Below, piece by piece: positions 36,447 through 48,400 of a stretch of 64,000 bases of DNA. Below the pieces are notes generated by a model. It was not told the DNA's origin, did no database searches, and saw nothing but the letters and a program-made list of their open reading frames with translations. The stretch is from positions 8,970,501-9,034,500 of the forward strand of contig CM063288.1 in the NCBI GenBank assembly GCA_032173965.1, in the 5' to 3' direction. The stretch's first letter is position 1, and the number at the start of each line of letters is the position of its first letter. A program made the translations under genes and the position numbers. This stretch comes from Sitta carolinensis (Eukaryota > Chordata > Aves > Passeriformes > Sittidae).

Positions 36447-39400
36447 GTATTGTTTTCTTCCAGCAAGGGCTAAATCGCAACTGTTTCAGCGGCTGAGGTC
36501 TGGCAGCATCAGCAAATGGCCTTAGGCTCCAGGAGAAGGAGATTTGAGTGCTGGCTGAGGCATCCAAAGACCACCCCTTAGCTTCTACATTTCTTTGTCC
36601 AGAAATGAAATACCTTCACTCAGTTCACACTTTGCAGTCCTTGGAGCATCTGCCTAAGCGAAAAGTATTATTCAGTTGTCTGTTTATCTAAACATAGCCA
36701 GTAAAACAAACTGGCAGTGCATGCATGAAAGGAAACCTGTCCAGCAGAGGTCTTTGGCAGCCATGGTAAATCCCTGTCAAAAAGCCTGCCAGGAATCGTG
36801 ATGCTCAGTGGAGTAACTGAGGCTCCCTGTGACTCAGAATCCCTCCTGATGCACTCGATCCCAGCAGCCTGATTTCTTTGCCCTATGTGTGTATTTCTGT
36901 TTGTTGCAGGTTCTGATCTGCTCAAATAACCAAGAAGCCAAGCGCACCGTAGCAGAAATTGCTCAAGTCATGGGATTCACCCCTGTGGACATGGGCAGCA
37001 TGTCATCAGCCTGTGAGATCGAGAACATTCCCCTGCGCCTCTTGCCAGCCTGGAAAATCCCCATCTTTTTGGCTCTGGGGCTTTTTCTTTGCTTCTTCAC
37101 CTACAACCTGATCCGGCAGGTCATCCACCCTTACATCAGGGAGCAGAAGAACAAGCTGTACAAGATCCCCATCGAGGTGGTCAACACCACGCTGCCATGC
37201 GTGTCCTACATCATGCTGTCCCTGGTCTACCTGCCCGGGGTGCTGGCAGCCTGCTCCCAGCTCTACTACGGCACCAAGTACAGGCGCTTCCCAGATTGGC
37301 TGGACCAGTGGCTCCAGCACCGAAAGCAGATCGGTCTCCTCAGCTTCTTCTGTGCAGCCCTGCACGCCGTGTACAGCCTCTGCCTGCCCATGCGCCGCTC
37401 CCACCGGTACCTGCTAATCGAGACGGCCGTCAAGCAGGTAACAGGGGCTCTCCTTAGGTCAGCAGTCTTCTAAACTCATACAGGTGTTGGGTGGTGGGCT
37501 TATTATCTAGGCTTTTTCATTCATTTTCCCAAGCAGGTGAGGGACAGTGGGAAAAGCTGTTAGCTCTAGGAGCACTTCCCCCACAGGTCAGCCGCACGCC
37601 ACAGACTGAGCACTCACCTCTCTGTGCTGAGGACCTGCCATCCCCCTGGATACACAGCTCCCTCTGCATTTACAGCCAGAGAGGGCTAGGATCAATCCCT
37701 TCGTGCCACTGCTCCCCAGAAACACTGACAAGTCTTGGAAACCAGCCTTGCCCTTACACCAGTCTCAGCACTGGTGTGCCCAAGACTAGGTCAGAGGCAG
37801 GAAAAATGCTAGGAGAGGGGAAACCCAGTTGTAGGAGGAGCAGAGTTCCCTTCAGCTCCCAAAATCTTGGGAGATCCCTGTTTGTTCACACCAATGTTCA
37901 TAATTGTGCCTGCTGGAGTAACCAAGTCATAACCCAGGGAGGGTTGTGTGTCCTCATCACCATGTGCCTGCAGGAGTTTAACAAAATGTGTGTGAAGAAC
38001 CGGTTATATATAAGAACAAGGAAATGGAAAAGGACTTTATTGCTTTATGGACACTCTCAGCAGTGTTTATCCAGTGTGAGATTACTGCCTTCAGGCAGTT
38101 CAGCCAGCTCTGTAACTCGGCAGTACCATGGGAGGATAGGATTTGCTCTTTCCTGCCCCTCAGTTCTCGCTGCTCCACCCTGCTCCCTCCTGGGATGGCA
38201 CAAACTTCATGCAGCTGAGGGGGGAATGTGATCAAGGAATTACCCCACAACCATGCTGCATTCTGTGCCGGGGTATTTGGCCAAGTGATTCCAAATATTT
38301 GTCCCAAAAAGGAGGGAAGGGGCTGTGGGGGCAGAGGGGAGCAGGATGGCTGGTTTTGGCAGAAGTGCCTGTTCAGAGCATCCATCAAACACCATTCCCA
38401 GCTGCTCAGCTCCAGCCTTGAGCAGGTTCTTCTCGATTGCCACAGTTGTACATTAATCTCAGGCAAGCATCCTGTGTTCATTTCCCCTCTACCTACTGTT
38501 TTCTAGCAACATCTTTGTTTAGTAAATTAAACCCATTTAATGGGCTGAAGAGGACAGTTCTAAATGTTCCTCTTTGCCATGCAGTATAAAACCCATCTTC
38601 CTTTCCATTAGTATGAACAATTTCCCCCCTAAATGCACTTAAAAGAAAGGTTATTAGGAGACTACTGCATATTCAAGCATCTGTATTTGTTTTCATGGCT
38701 TTAAACTGAGTTCTCATTGTAATTATCTTTCCAAATGTGACTTTGGGGCTTGCTGCTGTGGTTACAGACATGGGAGCTGAGAGCATTCAGAAGTTTTTCC
38801 CAGCAGGCTTCAAATCAGGTCTAGCTTTGGCCAAATGGCTTTGGGATAAGAGAGCATTTCCACATCTCCCAAACAGGCAAATAGTGCTGGAGATGTGAAT
38901 AGGACCCAGTGCTCATCCAGGAAACCTGCATCTTAAACCAAAACAGATAAAATTCAGTTCCTCTGTCCCTAAGCATCCCATTTTAACAAACCTTCATTGT
39001 CATGCCAGGCTGTGGAGAAGAAGATGACAATCTGGGTAGAGGAGGAAGTCTGGAGGATGGAGATTTATATCTCTGTTGGAATAATTGCCCTGGGCTTGCT
39101 GTCGTTACTTGCCATCACTTCACTTCCATCCATCGCAAACTCTCTCAACTGGAGGGAATTCAGTTTCATTCAGGTAAAGTTGACATTTGCTGATGCCAGA
39201 GTGATTCTGCAGAATCAGTCAGGCCCTCACGCAGACAGGGCAGGGGTTGACCTGCTTTCCCAGCACATCCTGCTCTGGCAGGGCAGCTGCAAGCTGTGCA
39301 CTGGTGTCAGTTGCAAAACCTCTTTGCACACCCCAGAGCCACAGACCCCTCATCCAGGAGGTGAGAGCCAGAGGCAGAGAGGGGCAGAGTGTAGCAGTGT

Positions 39401-42400
39401 GCCACAGCAGAGGGCTGTGATGTGTCCTGGGACCGTGCTGCTCTCACACAGGGCTTGTCCTATCTGAGAAAGGTGCTTTTCCCAGGATAAGGGAAAATGC
39501 AAGGTGTTATGGGCATCCACATGTGAATCAGCAGCAGCAGAGGTGCTGTGGGGAGCACCAGGCTGTGGAGGGCAGGCAGGGAACTCACTGTGGACACAGA
39601 TGGCTACAGGACACAGATCTGCCCTTGCTATTTAAGGAGAGTGAGCTGCTGAAAAGGAGAGCTGAGAGGACAGTGGAGGGGAAAGACAGGTTTGGCAGAG
39701 CTTGCAAGCACCCTCATGTTCAATAGTCAAGTTCTAAAAGGCTTAGAGTGATCTGTAAACTGCCAGAGCCCACACAGCACAGAGAACTGGGTATGATTTC
39801 AATGAAAAGGCCGTGTCTGATTCTAAAAACTGAATTAGTAGTATAGTTTTTCCCCAGTGGTTTAGGAGCCTCCCTTCCACTTGCAGTGATGGCCAGGCTC
39901 CCAAGGGCCAAACTCCCTGGGTGATCTGAGCCTATCCCATGGGATGTTCACAGACAACATATTCAGTGGCTGCAGCTTTTTCAGGGATGCATTTGGAACA
40001 AGGCTAATTAACAGAGATAGCAGAGAATTAACCTTTCAAATATCCCCTGCACATTAGAGCTGATTTTGAGGCCAGATTCCACTCATTGTGTTTCAGTCAT
40101 ATCCCCCAGCTCTAAAAACCCCATATTACTTGTTCCTCCTACACCAGGGCTGTTTAGCATGCACCAGGCTTTGTGTCACACTGCAGTAACCCCTGTGGCA
40201 CCCAACATGTGTGAGCCCCCCCAGGACCCCATTCCCCTGCAGCTCCCCTGTGGAGCCTCCCTTTGCACCACACTGGCACACACCTAACCCTTCCAAAGGG
40301 GAAGGCAAGGTTCAGGGATGCAGAGGTGAATATCTATCATCCAGCCTCTCTTAAGCTCTGCTGAAGCTCTTCAGTGCTATATAAATAATTCAATACTCAT
40401 TAGAGCAGGAGTTTGAAGTCTGCTCCCCTGCTTCTCCCACGAGTGCCCCGATCACCAAACGAGCAATCCAGTTTGTCTTCTTTCCCCTCTTGCTGTGGGC
40501 TAGCCAGTAATTATTTACACTGAGTAGAAGAGCTGCACCAGGAGAGCTTGACCTCAAGAGATCATCCCTCGAGGAGAAGGGAGACCTGGCTTTAAACCTC
40601 TGTTTCAGACTGGACAACGGGAGCATATTAATTCTCACCACCATGTCTCAGGGGAGGGCTGCAGCTGTCCTGACTTATGTCATGGTTATGACATGATTAT
40701 GACATAATCAGTCCTGACTTACGCACCTCATACCAGGAATCCCAAACGAAGGGAAATATCTCCTTGCAGCCTGGAAGGAGGCTTTGAAACTCACTGCATT
40801 TCGCTTTGGCTGCCCAGGCAGCCTGGCAGCTGTCCTGGAGGGTGCTGGTGTTGTGTCCTGTAACACAGGCATTGTCACACAGGTAGCGCGTGTAGCACGA
40901 CTGTCCCATCTCTCCTTTGGACCCCTTCCCGAGCCTTTCTCAGGGTATGTCAGCACTGGCACCAGACAAAGTCATGATGGTCGGTTCCAAAATAGCTCTT
41001 GGCTGCCCTACATGGGAACTGGCTGGCTCAGTTCATGGAAGGATACTCACACCTATTTCTGTCTGCTTGGAATAAAGCGTGACAGTGTGACACGAGCTCC
41101 CAGCTGATCACATGCAGGAGAGGCACGGCTGGTATTGTCCCTTGCTGTGGAAATACCATGTGAAAAGAGCAGGTTACAGATCTCCTGGCATGTTAACTGC
41201 CATACTATTTTATTTTTTAAATGAGGGATCTTCTAAATTATTTATTCCTCAATAAGTCAGTGGTGCCTTTCTTGGGGAAATTAAAAGAGCAGCTACTGCT
41301 TCCAGGCTCCAGAGGTTACATTCACATAGCTCAGTGTGAGCCTCCCTGAATTAATGCACAGTGACAAAGTGTAAATACAAGGGGTGAAGCATGAGGCTGC
41401 TTTCTCAAATATTTGGGATTTCTAGCACTTCTGCAGCATAAAAGAGGTGAAATGCAGAGTGCAGACAGCCCAGCCAGGTGCCTTCCAGAAAATGCAGCAA
41501 TTTGTTCCCATCTCAGTTGAACTGGATAGTGATTGAGAAATGCTGTACCAAAATCCACATGTGAGGTAAATTCAGGAGTCACTTTAGTCCCCTCCTTGCC
41601 CAGAGCTTCCCAAGTCTTGATATTTTCCAGCAGCCAGTATTAGTGCCATATACTGCCACAGTATCAAAATACACATCTGTTGCCTGACAGGTAGAAAATC
41701 CCATTTGTATTGTTGCCAAAGTTATAGGAAAAAAGGTTAATTTTCACAGTAGCTCCTGCACATACACAAATTTCAATTAAATATGGTTAAATTGGATACA
41801 CGGTTCCCCTGTGTGTCCAGTTTTAACAGAAAATGTACAGAATCGAAACATTGGCTAACAGGAATGATTTGTATGTAATTCAACTTATAGGAGACATTTT
41901 TAATGTTCCCCAGTGATTTACAAATCAACTCTAATTGCCTGAGAAGTAAAAATGTGTATGATTGCCTTTACCTTCCTATCCTGAGAAGCCCTCCTGGAAT
42001 TTGAAGGTTGAATTGACCTGGTTTCTTTTATAGTTCATGTAGCACAAGATGTAAGGAGTCTGTAATCAGACCTTTTCTAACCCTCCTGTCAAGGCAGTGC
42101 GAGGAGCCAGAGCTGCTTCCACTGAGCTAATAGTTTTGTAGTACTGATGGCTGCACAAGTCAGAAACATATCTGGGTCAGGAAGGGGCTCTTTGCTTCCA
42201 GTGCTGCCCAAGCATTTCTAAATGAGCCACATGTGACTGGATCACCTTTGCTGATGCATTACAGGAAGCCTGCAGGCACCAGGGAAATGGGGGAGATAGA
42301 AGAGTTAATGCAGAGTAGAAAATACATGCAAAGCCTGCATCAGGAAGATACCCTCTTCATACAGCATCTTTCAGAGAGCTTTAACACTGTATGGGGCTGC

Positions 42401-45289
42401 TGGCCCCACACTCCCCATGTTGTGACAGTACAAAAAAAATCTCTGCTGCTGTTTAAAACAAAACCCAGAAAGATATCATAGACAGAAACTGCATAGAGAG
42501 GATCAATGAAAGCAGAAGAGTAGTATCAGGGCTAAGCACTTTGGCAAATTGGCCCCCTGGGCTGCTCAGCAGGCTCTGCATTGTGCTACACTGAGTGTAT
42601 ATCGACTGTAAACACTGAGCCAAGCTGCAATCAGCAAAACTTTGGGGTTTTGTGCACTACAAACCTGCCTGTATCAAGCTGTCTAGTGGGTGCAGCTGTG
42701 GCTCCATCAGCCAGCATCAGCTCTGGGACCCCCTCTGCTCGCCCCAGTCAGCTCTTGGGTTTTTTGGGTTAAACGTGGATCAGCCCAGTGCTGCTGTCAG
42801 AGGAGGTGCCAGCCCTGTCTCCAGCCACCAGCAGCTTAGCCATGAGTTTGTTGCTGTGTTTGTTGCTAGTTAACCTTTTTGTTTCAAACACCACCATCCA
42901 CACACAAAGGTGGGTCAGTCACGGAGTGCCTGTGATGGTTTGTCAGCTTTTAGCCTATTAATTTCCTCTCCTGCTCTCCCCAGTACCAGCAGCTGTTTAA
43001 AGACAAACTGTAGAGCAACAAGGTAATTATCTCCAGCTCGGACATCTCTGCCATACACAGAGCCCTGCTCGGGCTGCCTGTGAATGCACCCCCTGCCCAG
43101 GGCAGAGAGCATCTGCTCTTGCATTCACTCTGTCCCCTTTTCCCTTCCCTGCTTTGCTAGATGAGTTCTAATCTGGTACTTCGAATCTTTTGCCACCCTG
43201 GGGTTTTTTTTCCTGTTGGACAGAATCTTAACCTAACCAGAATCTTAACCTAACCTTAACCAGGATGGATGATCCTGCTGTTAGGTTCAACTGTGACCAC
43301 AGCATGTTTCAGCAAACTCTTCCTTAATTTTCCAAATGCAATCAGTCTTGACCCTGTTGGGTTTGCTGCTTGTTACCAGTTTGGTTCAGGACATGGACGC
43401 AGCTTCTGGTAAAGACATCTGTGCCTGAAAGAAAGGTTAAGTGTGGGGCTGCACACAGGACTGAGGTTCAGTTCCCAGCTCTGTTCCCAGCTCCTGGCAT
43501 GACCTTGAGTAATGCTCAGCTGTAACACAGAGGAGTTCTTCCCTGCCAAGGCAGGACTCAGCAACACCCACATGACTGCCTGATAGATACTGTAAAAGTG
43601 AAGTACCTAGATCTGGAAGCACATTTTAGAGCTCTCCTTCCCTCCCTTGCCTAGTCTCCTCAGCTGCTTAAAAGATTAGCTCTGAAGTTTAGAGAAGTCT
43701 TGGTCTGGTTTTTTTGGTAACAACATGGTACATTTTTAAAAGTTGTCTGGGTTTTTAAACTGTTTCTCAGCAATCAAAAATAGAAGGGGAAGCTATGAAT
43801 TGAGTAGTTCTTTGGCTGAAACTGTTTTTTCGAAAGACAATGAGTCCTTCCTCCCACCTTGCCCTGGTTCCTTATTTCCCTGTCATGTCCTCTTTCCTGG
43901 ACATATCTTCAGGAAGACTGTGTTTCTTGCTGGTCTCTGCACCAAAACAGATATTTTGGCTTTTAAAGGCTTTCTTCCCTAAGTTAGGGACATAAGCAGC
44001 AAAATTTTCCCTGTCTAGGCATCTTGGAATTCGGTTGTAATTTCAGGCTTAGACCAAGCATTCATCGTAGGGCAGCAGAGCAAGATGCCACATCTGTGCT
44101 TTTCTCTGAAAGCACAGCAACAGAGGCCTGTACAAAGGAAAAGCACCTCGGGAGCCACCACCTCTGCTGCTGGCAGGAAGCCATCAGTGAGGGAAAGTTT
44201 AAAACCTGCCTTTGAGAGCAACCCTCAGAGGGAGCTGGAAATACTCAGGAGTAGATGTTGTCTCTGTGCATGCTTGGGAGCATGATCTCAGCTGAAAGTG
44301 GGGGAAGTTCTTGCCTGTAGAACAGGGGCTGCATTCTTGCTGCCTCCCAGATAAAGGGCTCTTGACTCCCCATTCCAAGGGCTTAGCCTATCACACAGCC
44401 TTTGAGCCAACACAGATCTCATACAGAGGAGGAAACCCTTGAGGGCTGTTGCTCACCTCAGTACAGAGCACTTCTGCCTGCTCAATCTCATTTTCCTGTA
44501 GATGACACTAGTCACCTGAAGATGTCTTTGCTCTGTGTGGAGCTGTGGCTTCACCCACTTCCAGCAGTGCTATCTGTGGTCCAGAGCCACATCACTGATG
44601 CTGCATCCTGCTGGCCAGAAGCCTCAGCCAGCCAGGGACTGGCAGGAGCAGAGCTGGGAGCTGCAGCTTGGGAGGAGCCCTTGGGACCTGCCTGTGCCCA
44701 CCTGCTCAGCAGGGGCTGGGGGCTGCTGCTTCACAGGATGCAGGAGCCCTCCTCTCTGCTGAGTTGGGAAATTCCTGCTGAGCTTCTAATGTCACACTTA
44801 ACCTCTGATTAGACAAAGAAAAACGCAGTCTGGCACACTACCCAGGAAAGGTTTCCATGTTTTATTCCATCCAGGAAATGCAGGAATACCCATTGCTTTC
44901 TTCGTGTCATGTGCACTTAGAAAATAATGTCAAAAATATAGGAAGAGAGCCAGGCACAAGGTACTGTACTAACTGGTGTGTGTTTCTTTTCCTTTTAGTC
45001 CTCCCTTGGATTTATTGCCTTGGTGATCAGCACTCTGCACACGCTCACATACGGCTGGTCGAGGGCCTTCGATGAGAATCAGTACAAATTCTACCTGCCC
45101 CCAACCTACACCCTCACCCTGCTCGTCCCATGCACTGTGATCATTGCCAAAGTCATCTTCAGTTTGCCCTGCATCCAGCACAGACTTCTGCGAATCAGGA
45201 GGGGCTGGGAGAAGGGCAGATATGTCAAATTTGTTCTGCCCAGTGCAACGGGGGAATTCTCAAGCAGGGAGACCTCCAGTAATGTCTAA
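35964..45289 (+). CDS. STEAP3: STEAP3 metalloreductase, complete coding region (spliced)
   Basis: Join 35964-36446, 36910-37437, 39009-39173 and 44999-45289 gives 488 residues, the same length I recall for human STEAP3. All junctions are phase 0 with AG/GT borders. STEAP3 reduces Fe3+ and Cu2+ in endosomes using NADPH, passing electrons through FAD and one haem, which allows transferrin-iron release; it was also described as p53-inducible TSAP6. Seen directly: an N-terminal Rossmann oxidoreductase domain (about 30-190) with GSGDFA at 34-39 and GSRN at 56-59 for NADPH. A six-helix ferric-reductase domain follows (about 209-229, 255-276, 302-320, 356-376, 394-411, 428-449). H313 (CAALHAVY) and H406 (STLHTLTY) are the expected axial haem ligands. 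The start ATG is the first in the exon after a strong acceptor. No disruption is seen. STEAP2 and STEAP4 are less likely because the PKR, FPDWLD and RRGWE blocks fit STEAP3 best. Confidence 0.95.
36910..37437 (+). CDS. STEAP3: STEAP3 coding exon 2 (residues 162-337)
   Basis: Acceptor TTGTTGCAG|GTTCTG and donor CAAGCAG|GTAACA give 176 codons. It completes the oxidoreductase domain ([12 protein letters not shown]), then enters the membrane: helix 1 ([19 protein letters not shown]), helix 2 ([20 protein letters not shown]), the [14 protein letters not shown] loop, and helix 3 with haem ligand H313. The intron before it is short (463 bp). Read-through into the next intron would add 12 codons and then stop. 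Confidence 0.95.
37438..39008 (+). other. STEAP3: STEAP3 intron between coding exons 2 and 3
   Basis: 1,571 bp bounded by GT and AG. It contains a 246-codon open frame (37491-38231) with no recognisable domain, treated as chance. No repeat family was recognised. Confidence 0.8.
39009..39173 (+). CDS. STEAP3: STEAP3 coding exon 3 (residues 338-392)
   Basis: Acceptor CATGCCAG|GCTGTG (rather weak pyrimidine tract) and donor ATTCAG|GTAAAG give 55 codons. It encodes [16 protein letters not shown], transmembrane helix 4, then the strongly conserved [17 protein letters not shown] loop of the STEAP family, which ends exactly at the donor. Confidence 0.94.
39174..44998 (+). other. STEAP3: STEAP3 intron between coding exons 3 and 4
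   Basis: 5,825 bp bounded by GTAAAG and TTTTAG. It has no recognised gene or transposon. It holds the structured repeat at 40667-40723 and a perfect 17-bp tandem duplication at 43221-43254, both described as findings. Confidence 0.8.
44999..45289 (+). CDS. STEAP3: STEAP3 last coding exon (residues 393-488)
   Basis: Acceptor TTTTCCTTTTAG|TCCTCC follows a 5.8 kb intron; the stop is TAA at 45287-45289. It encodes helix 5 with haem ligand H406 ([10 protein letters not shown]), the [14 protein letters not shown] segment, helix 6, and a cytosolic tail with [18 protein letters not shown]. The C terminus ETSSNV is intact. Confidence 0.95.
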   Translation, partial: SSLGFIALVISTLHTLTYGWSRAFDENQYKFYLPPTYTLTLLVPCTVIIAKVIFSLPCIQHRLLRIRRGWEKGRYVKFVLPSATGEFSSRETSSNV

Positions 45290-45394
45290 CAGCCCCAGCT
45301 CTGAGGATTCTGAAGCTCTATCAACATTTCTATGAAGGTGTTTCTTTTTCTTAAATATATGTATGTTTTGGTATAATGGTATTGTGGATAAAAA

Positions 45395-45400
45395 AATAAA
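45395..45400 (+). terminator. STEAP3: poly(A) signal AATAAA of STEAP3
   Basis: AATAAA lies 106 bp after the stop codon, with a T/G-containing stretch (ctggtgattttag) just downstream. This would give a very short 3' UTR. Another AATAAA at 45941-45946 could serve a longer transcript. Confidence 0.6.
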
Positions 45401-48400
45401 ATCTGGTGATTTTAGAAAATGGATGACCGTCAAACTAGGTTAGACAGTAGTAGTTAAATTATATTGCTGATTTGCTAGGACAATTACTGCCTTAAAAATG
45501 ACTGTGAGAGCCAAGCTAGCAGCACTAATATACGTGGGAAACTGATGGACTCTGTTAACAGTCAGATCAGTTGCTTGAGGTGCTGGCTGGCAGCTCCCCA
45601 AACCAGTACTTCTCAGTTGCTTTCCTAGCTGCTCTCATAAATTTCAATGCCTTTTTTTTAATATGAGGTTGCACAGATTTTCTGAGGTTTATGACAGCAA
45701 AGATACCCTGCCTCTTGACTGTATGGATCAAGCAAGGCAGAGAGGATCAATTGCCTCTGGTTTTGTTCTCCTCAATGAACTCTGTGGACAAGTCAGAACA
45801 GCTATATTCATGTTATTGTGACAGCAGATTTTACTAAAATCATCAAATCTGACAGCAAGCCCAGTATCCCTGTTCTCTCAAATACAGACAGCACTTCTGG
45901 TCCTGGAAGCAGTGCCTGATGAATGTTTATAAGCTGAGGAAATAAAGCACCTTTTCCAGCAGTATAAAAGCATTTGAGAGAGAGAGAGACATCCCCAATA
46001 CCAGACGTCTGGTCTGCACTGCTGGCTCTGAGATGACAGCTACTGCTGCATGTTCTCTGTTGCACTGAGCCAAAGTTTCAAGCAGTATTTGATTGAAATA
46101 GAGCAAGGATAATTATTGGAAAGGCCTGCTGCTTCACAAAATTACATGGAGAAAACCAAGGCCTTCCAGCTGGCCTTACATCAAATAATAGGGTGAAGCT
46201 TTTAGAAATCACTGTCACCTGAACATTCCCATTTAAACAAACAAAACAGCAGCTCTAAACCCACTGCTTTCACTAGCAATAATAAGATCTTTGAACAGTC
46301 CTGCAAAGGGATCATCAAGTCTTGACCACAGCATGAAAACACGACAGTTGTACATTTTGGGCACAGTCCTTCATTGCCTTACACCTTAAAAAGTCACTTG
46401 TAGATCACAAACCAGGTATGAAATGCTCTTCTGACTTCCCACCCACTGTGGACAAGGCACAGGACAAAGAAGATTTCTGTCCTAATTTCATGTTTATGAA
46501 GTTCTTACTCTTTATCAGAATAATTCTCCAGGTTTTGGACATCCAAATCACCAAACAGTGAATGGACAACCATTCACTAAAGCTCATTTGAAAGCAAGCA
46601 ATCAGGATGACACAAGAAGACTACCTCAGTAAGGTCAGGTACAAGGACATGCCTGGAATAGCCTCATTTTCCTACAGTTAAGGAAAAGACATTCAGTGTT
46701 CAGTATTGCTTTGGTGCTGTCAGCACCAAATGAGGTCCAACTTGTGGGAAAGGAAGTACTTGTTACCAGACTAGTTAACATAAAGAGCGGGGGAATTACC
46801 AGCTTTGGGGCACATAAGCCCTTCTACAAGCCAACATTGCTACTATAACTTGGAGGAGTTCTACACAGAGACTCATAAGAATTCCCTGTTTAGCCTCAAG
46901 TAACTACAGTGAGTAATATTCTCCAAATATTACTCATGTGGCCAGTGATGATACTGAGTGCTAGTTCTTGCCTAACACTTACAGTAAAGTCTCCAAATGC
47001 TGCTTCGTTTTGCTGAACAAAAATAAACTGGCTTAAGGGGAAAGCCTAGATTTCATAATCAGATGATTTTTTTGTTGTTGTTTTGAATGGGTTTGGACAA
47101 CATGGTGAAGGCACAATTCTTTACCACTGTCCCTCTCAGCAAGCTGAGTTTATTAGGTTTCCCCATCCACTTCCAGGACTTAGGCCAGATTGACACCTGA
47201 CCAAATCACTCTCCAAGCACACTGATGACCCAACACTATTATTTCTGGTCAGGTGATAAGATTAAGTTTCCACATGGATTTGAGACATTTTCACCTGAAT
47301 ATAAGTCCACCCACTCCAGTTTAACTCATCCATCAGGGAAGACTGGATTCAGCAAGCTTGTTTTTATGTAGTTCTCTTTTCCATTTCATCATCAGGCAAA
47401 GACAAGATAAAAGCACCAGTTTACACACTTAATGGTGTATTTCGATGCCTTTTTTTCCCATCTAGGTTTCTTTTCACATCTTAGGTCAGGCAAGACTACT
47501 GTCTGGCGGCCAAAAAACATTAGGAGGCAGGGAAAGCATTACACAGGCTCACAGGTTTTGTCTTTAAGGGGAAAAGAATGATTTATTTTGAGTTGCTGCA
47601 AGGCTGAAGACTCACCTTTCTGCCCAGCAGAATGTTTGCACCCTCACTTTGTTTATGACTTCCATGCCTGCAAACCCATTCCCATGGCAGATGGATAGTT
47701 TCCGTGAGCAGAAGGGGAGTCAGTGAGTCAGCATGGTGCTTTTCAGATGGACACAAGCCCAGAGACAGACAAGCCAGCTCAAAATCCCCACAGCTACTGC
47801 AGCTCTACAGGCTCTAAAAAAAGAGCTGGTCAGGTGTCTCCAGGTAATGCCTGGAGATAGACTGGCCAGCCAGCCACCATCCCTTTTGAAAATCAAAACC
47901 AATTCTTATAAATGCAGAACAGCATTTCACATGATGCCCTCTGTATGCATCTGGTTCTTAAAACATGTGACACTACAGTTTGAGTCATTTCTTCTGATTC
48001 TGGAATGCTGAAAATGAAACTAAGAAATTTTTCAATTTTCTTTTCCCTAAGCATTTTTGATGTGCATAGGACATTCAGTGAGATCAGCTTAAAATTTAAC
48101 TGGTTTTGTACTTGAAGTTTTTCTCTCTCTCTGTATATACGTACATACACACACACATAAATACATGTATCCTACTGCAGAGTATATAGCTTGAATGTAA
48201 AAATCTTTGTATTTTTATTTTCTGTACTGCCTACTATGTGCCTCTGGGATATGTAAGAACCAAATGAAAAGCTGTAAGAGTAAGGCCAGTTTTAATCACT
48301 GGCCTCTGTAGTTATATAAAGATATTCTGAACAGGTCTACATAATTATATCAGAACTCATGTGAGTCTTCTTTCCTACCTCCCCCCCAAACAAAACCATT

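Noticed and set aside
37006..37404. 132-codon minus-strand and 122-codon +1 frames over STEAP3 coding exon 2
   Set aside because: Shadows of the real exon.
37491..38231. 246-codon open frame on the + strand just after STEAP3 coding exon 2
   Set aside because: It is the longest frame in the window but lies inside an intron with good splice sites, has no recognisable domain, and its composition is irregular. Likely chance.
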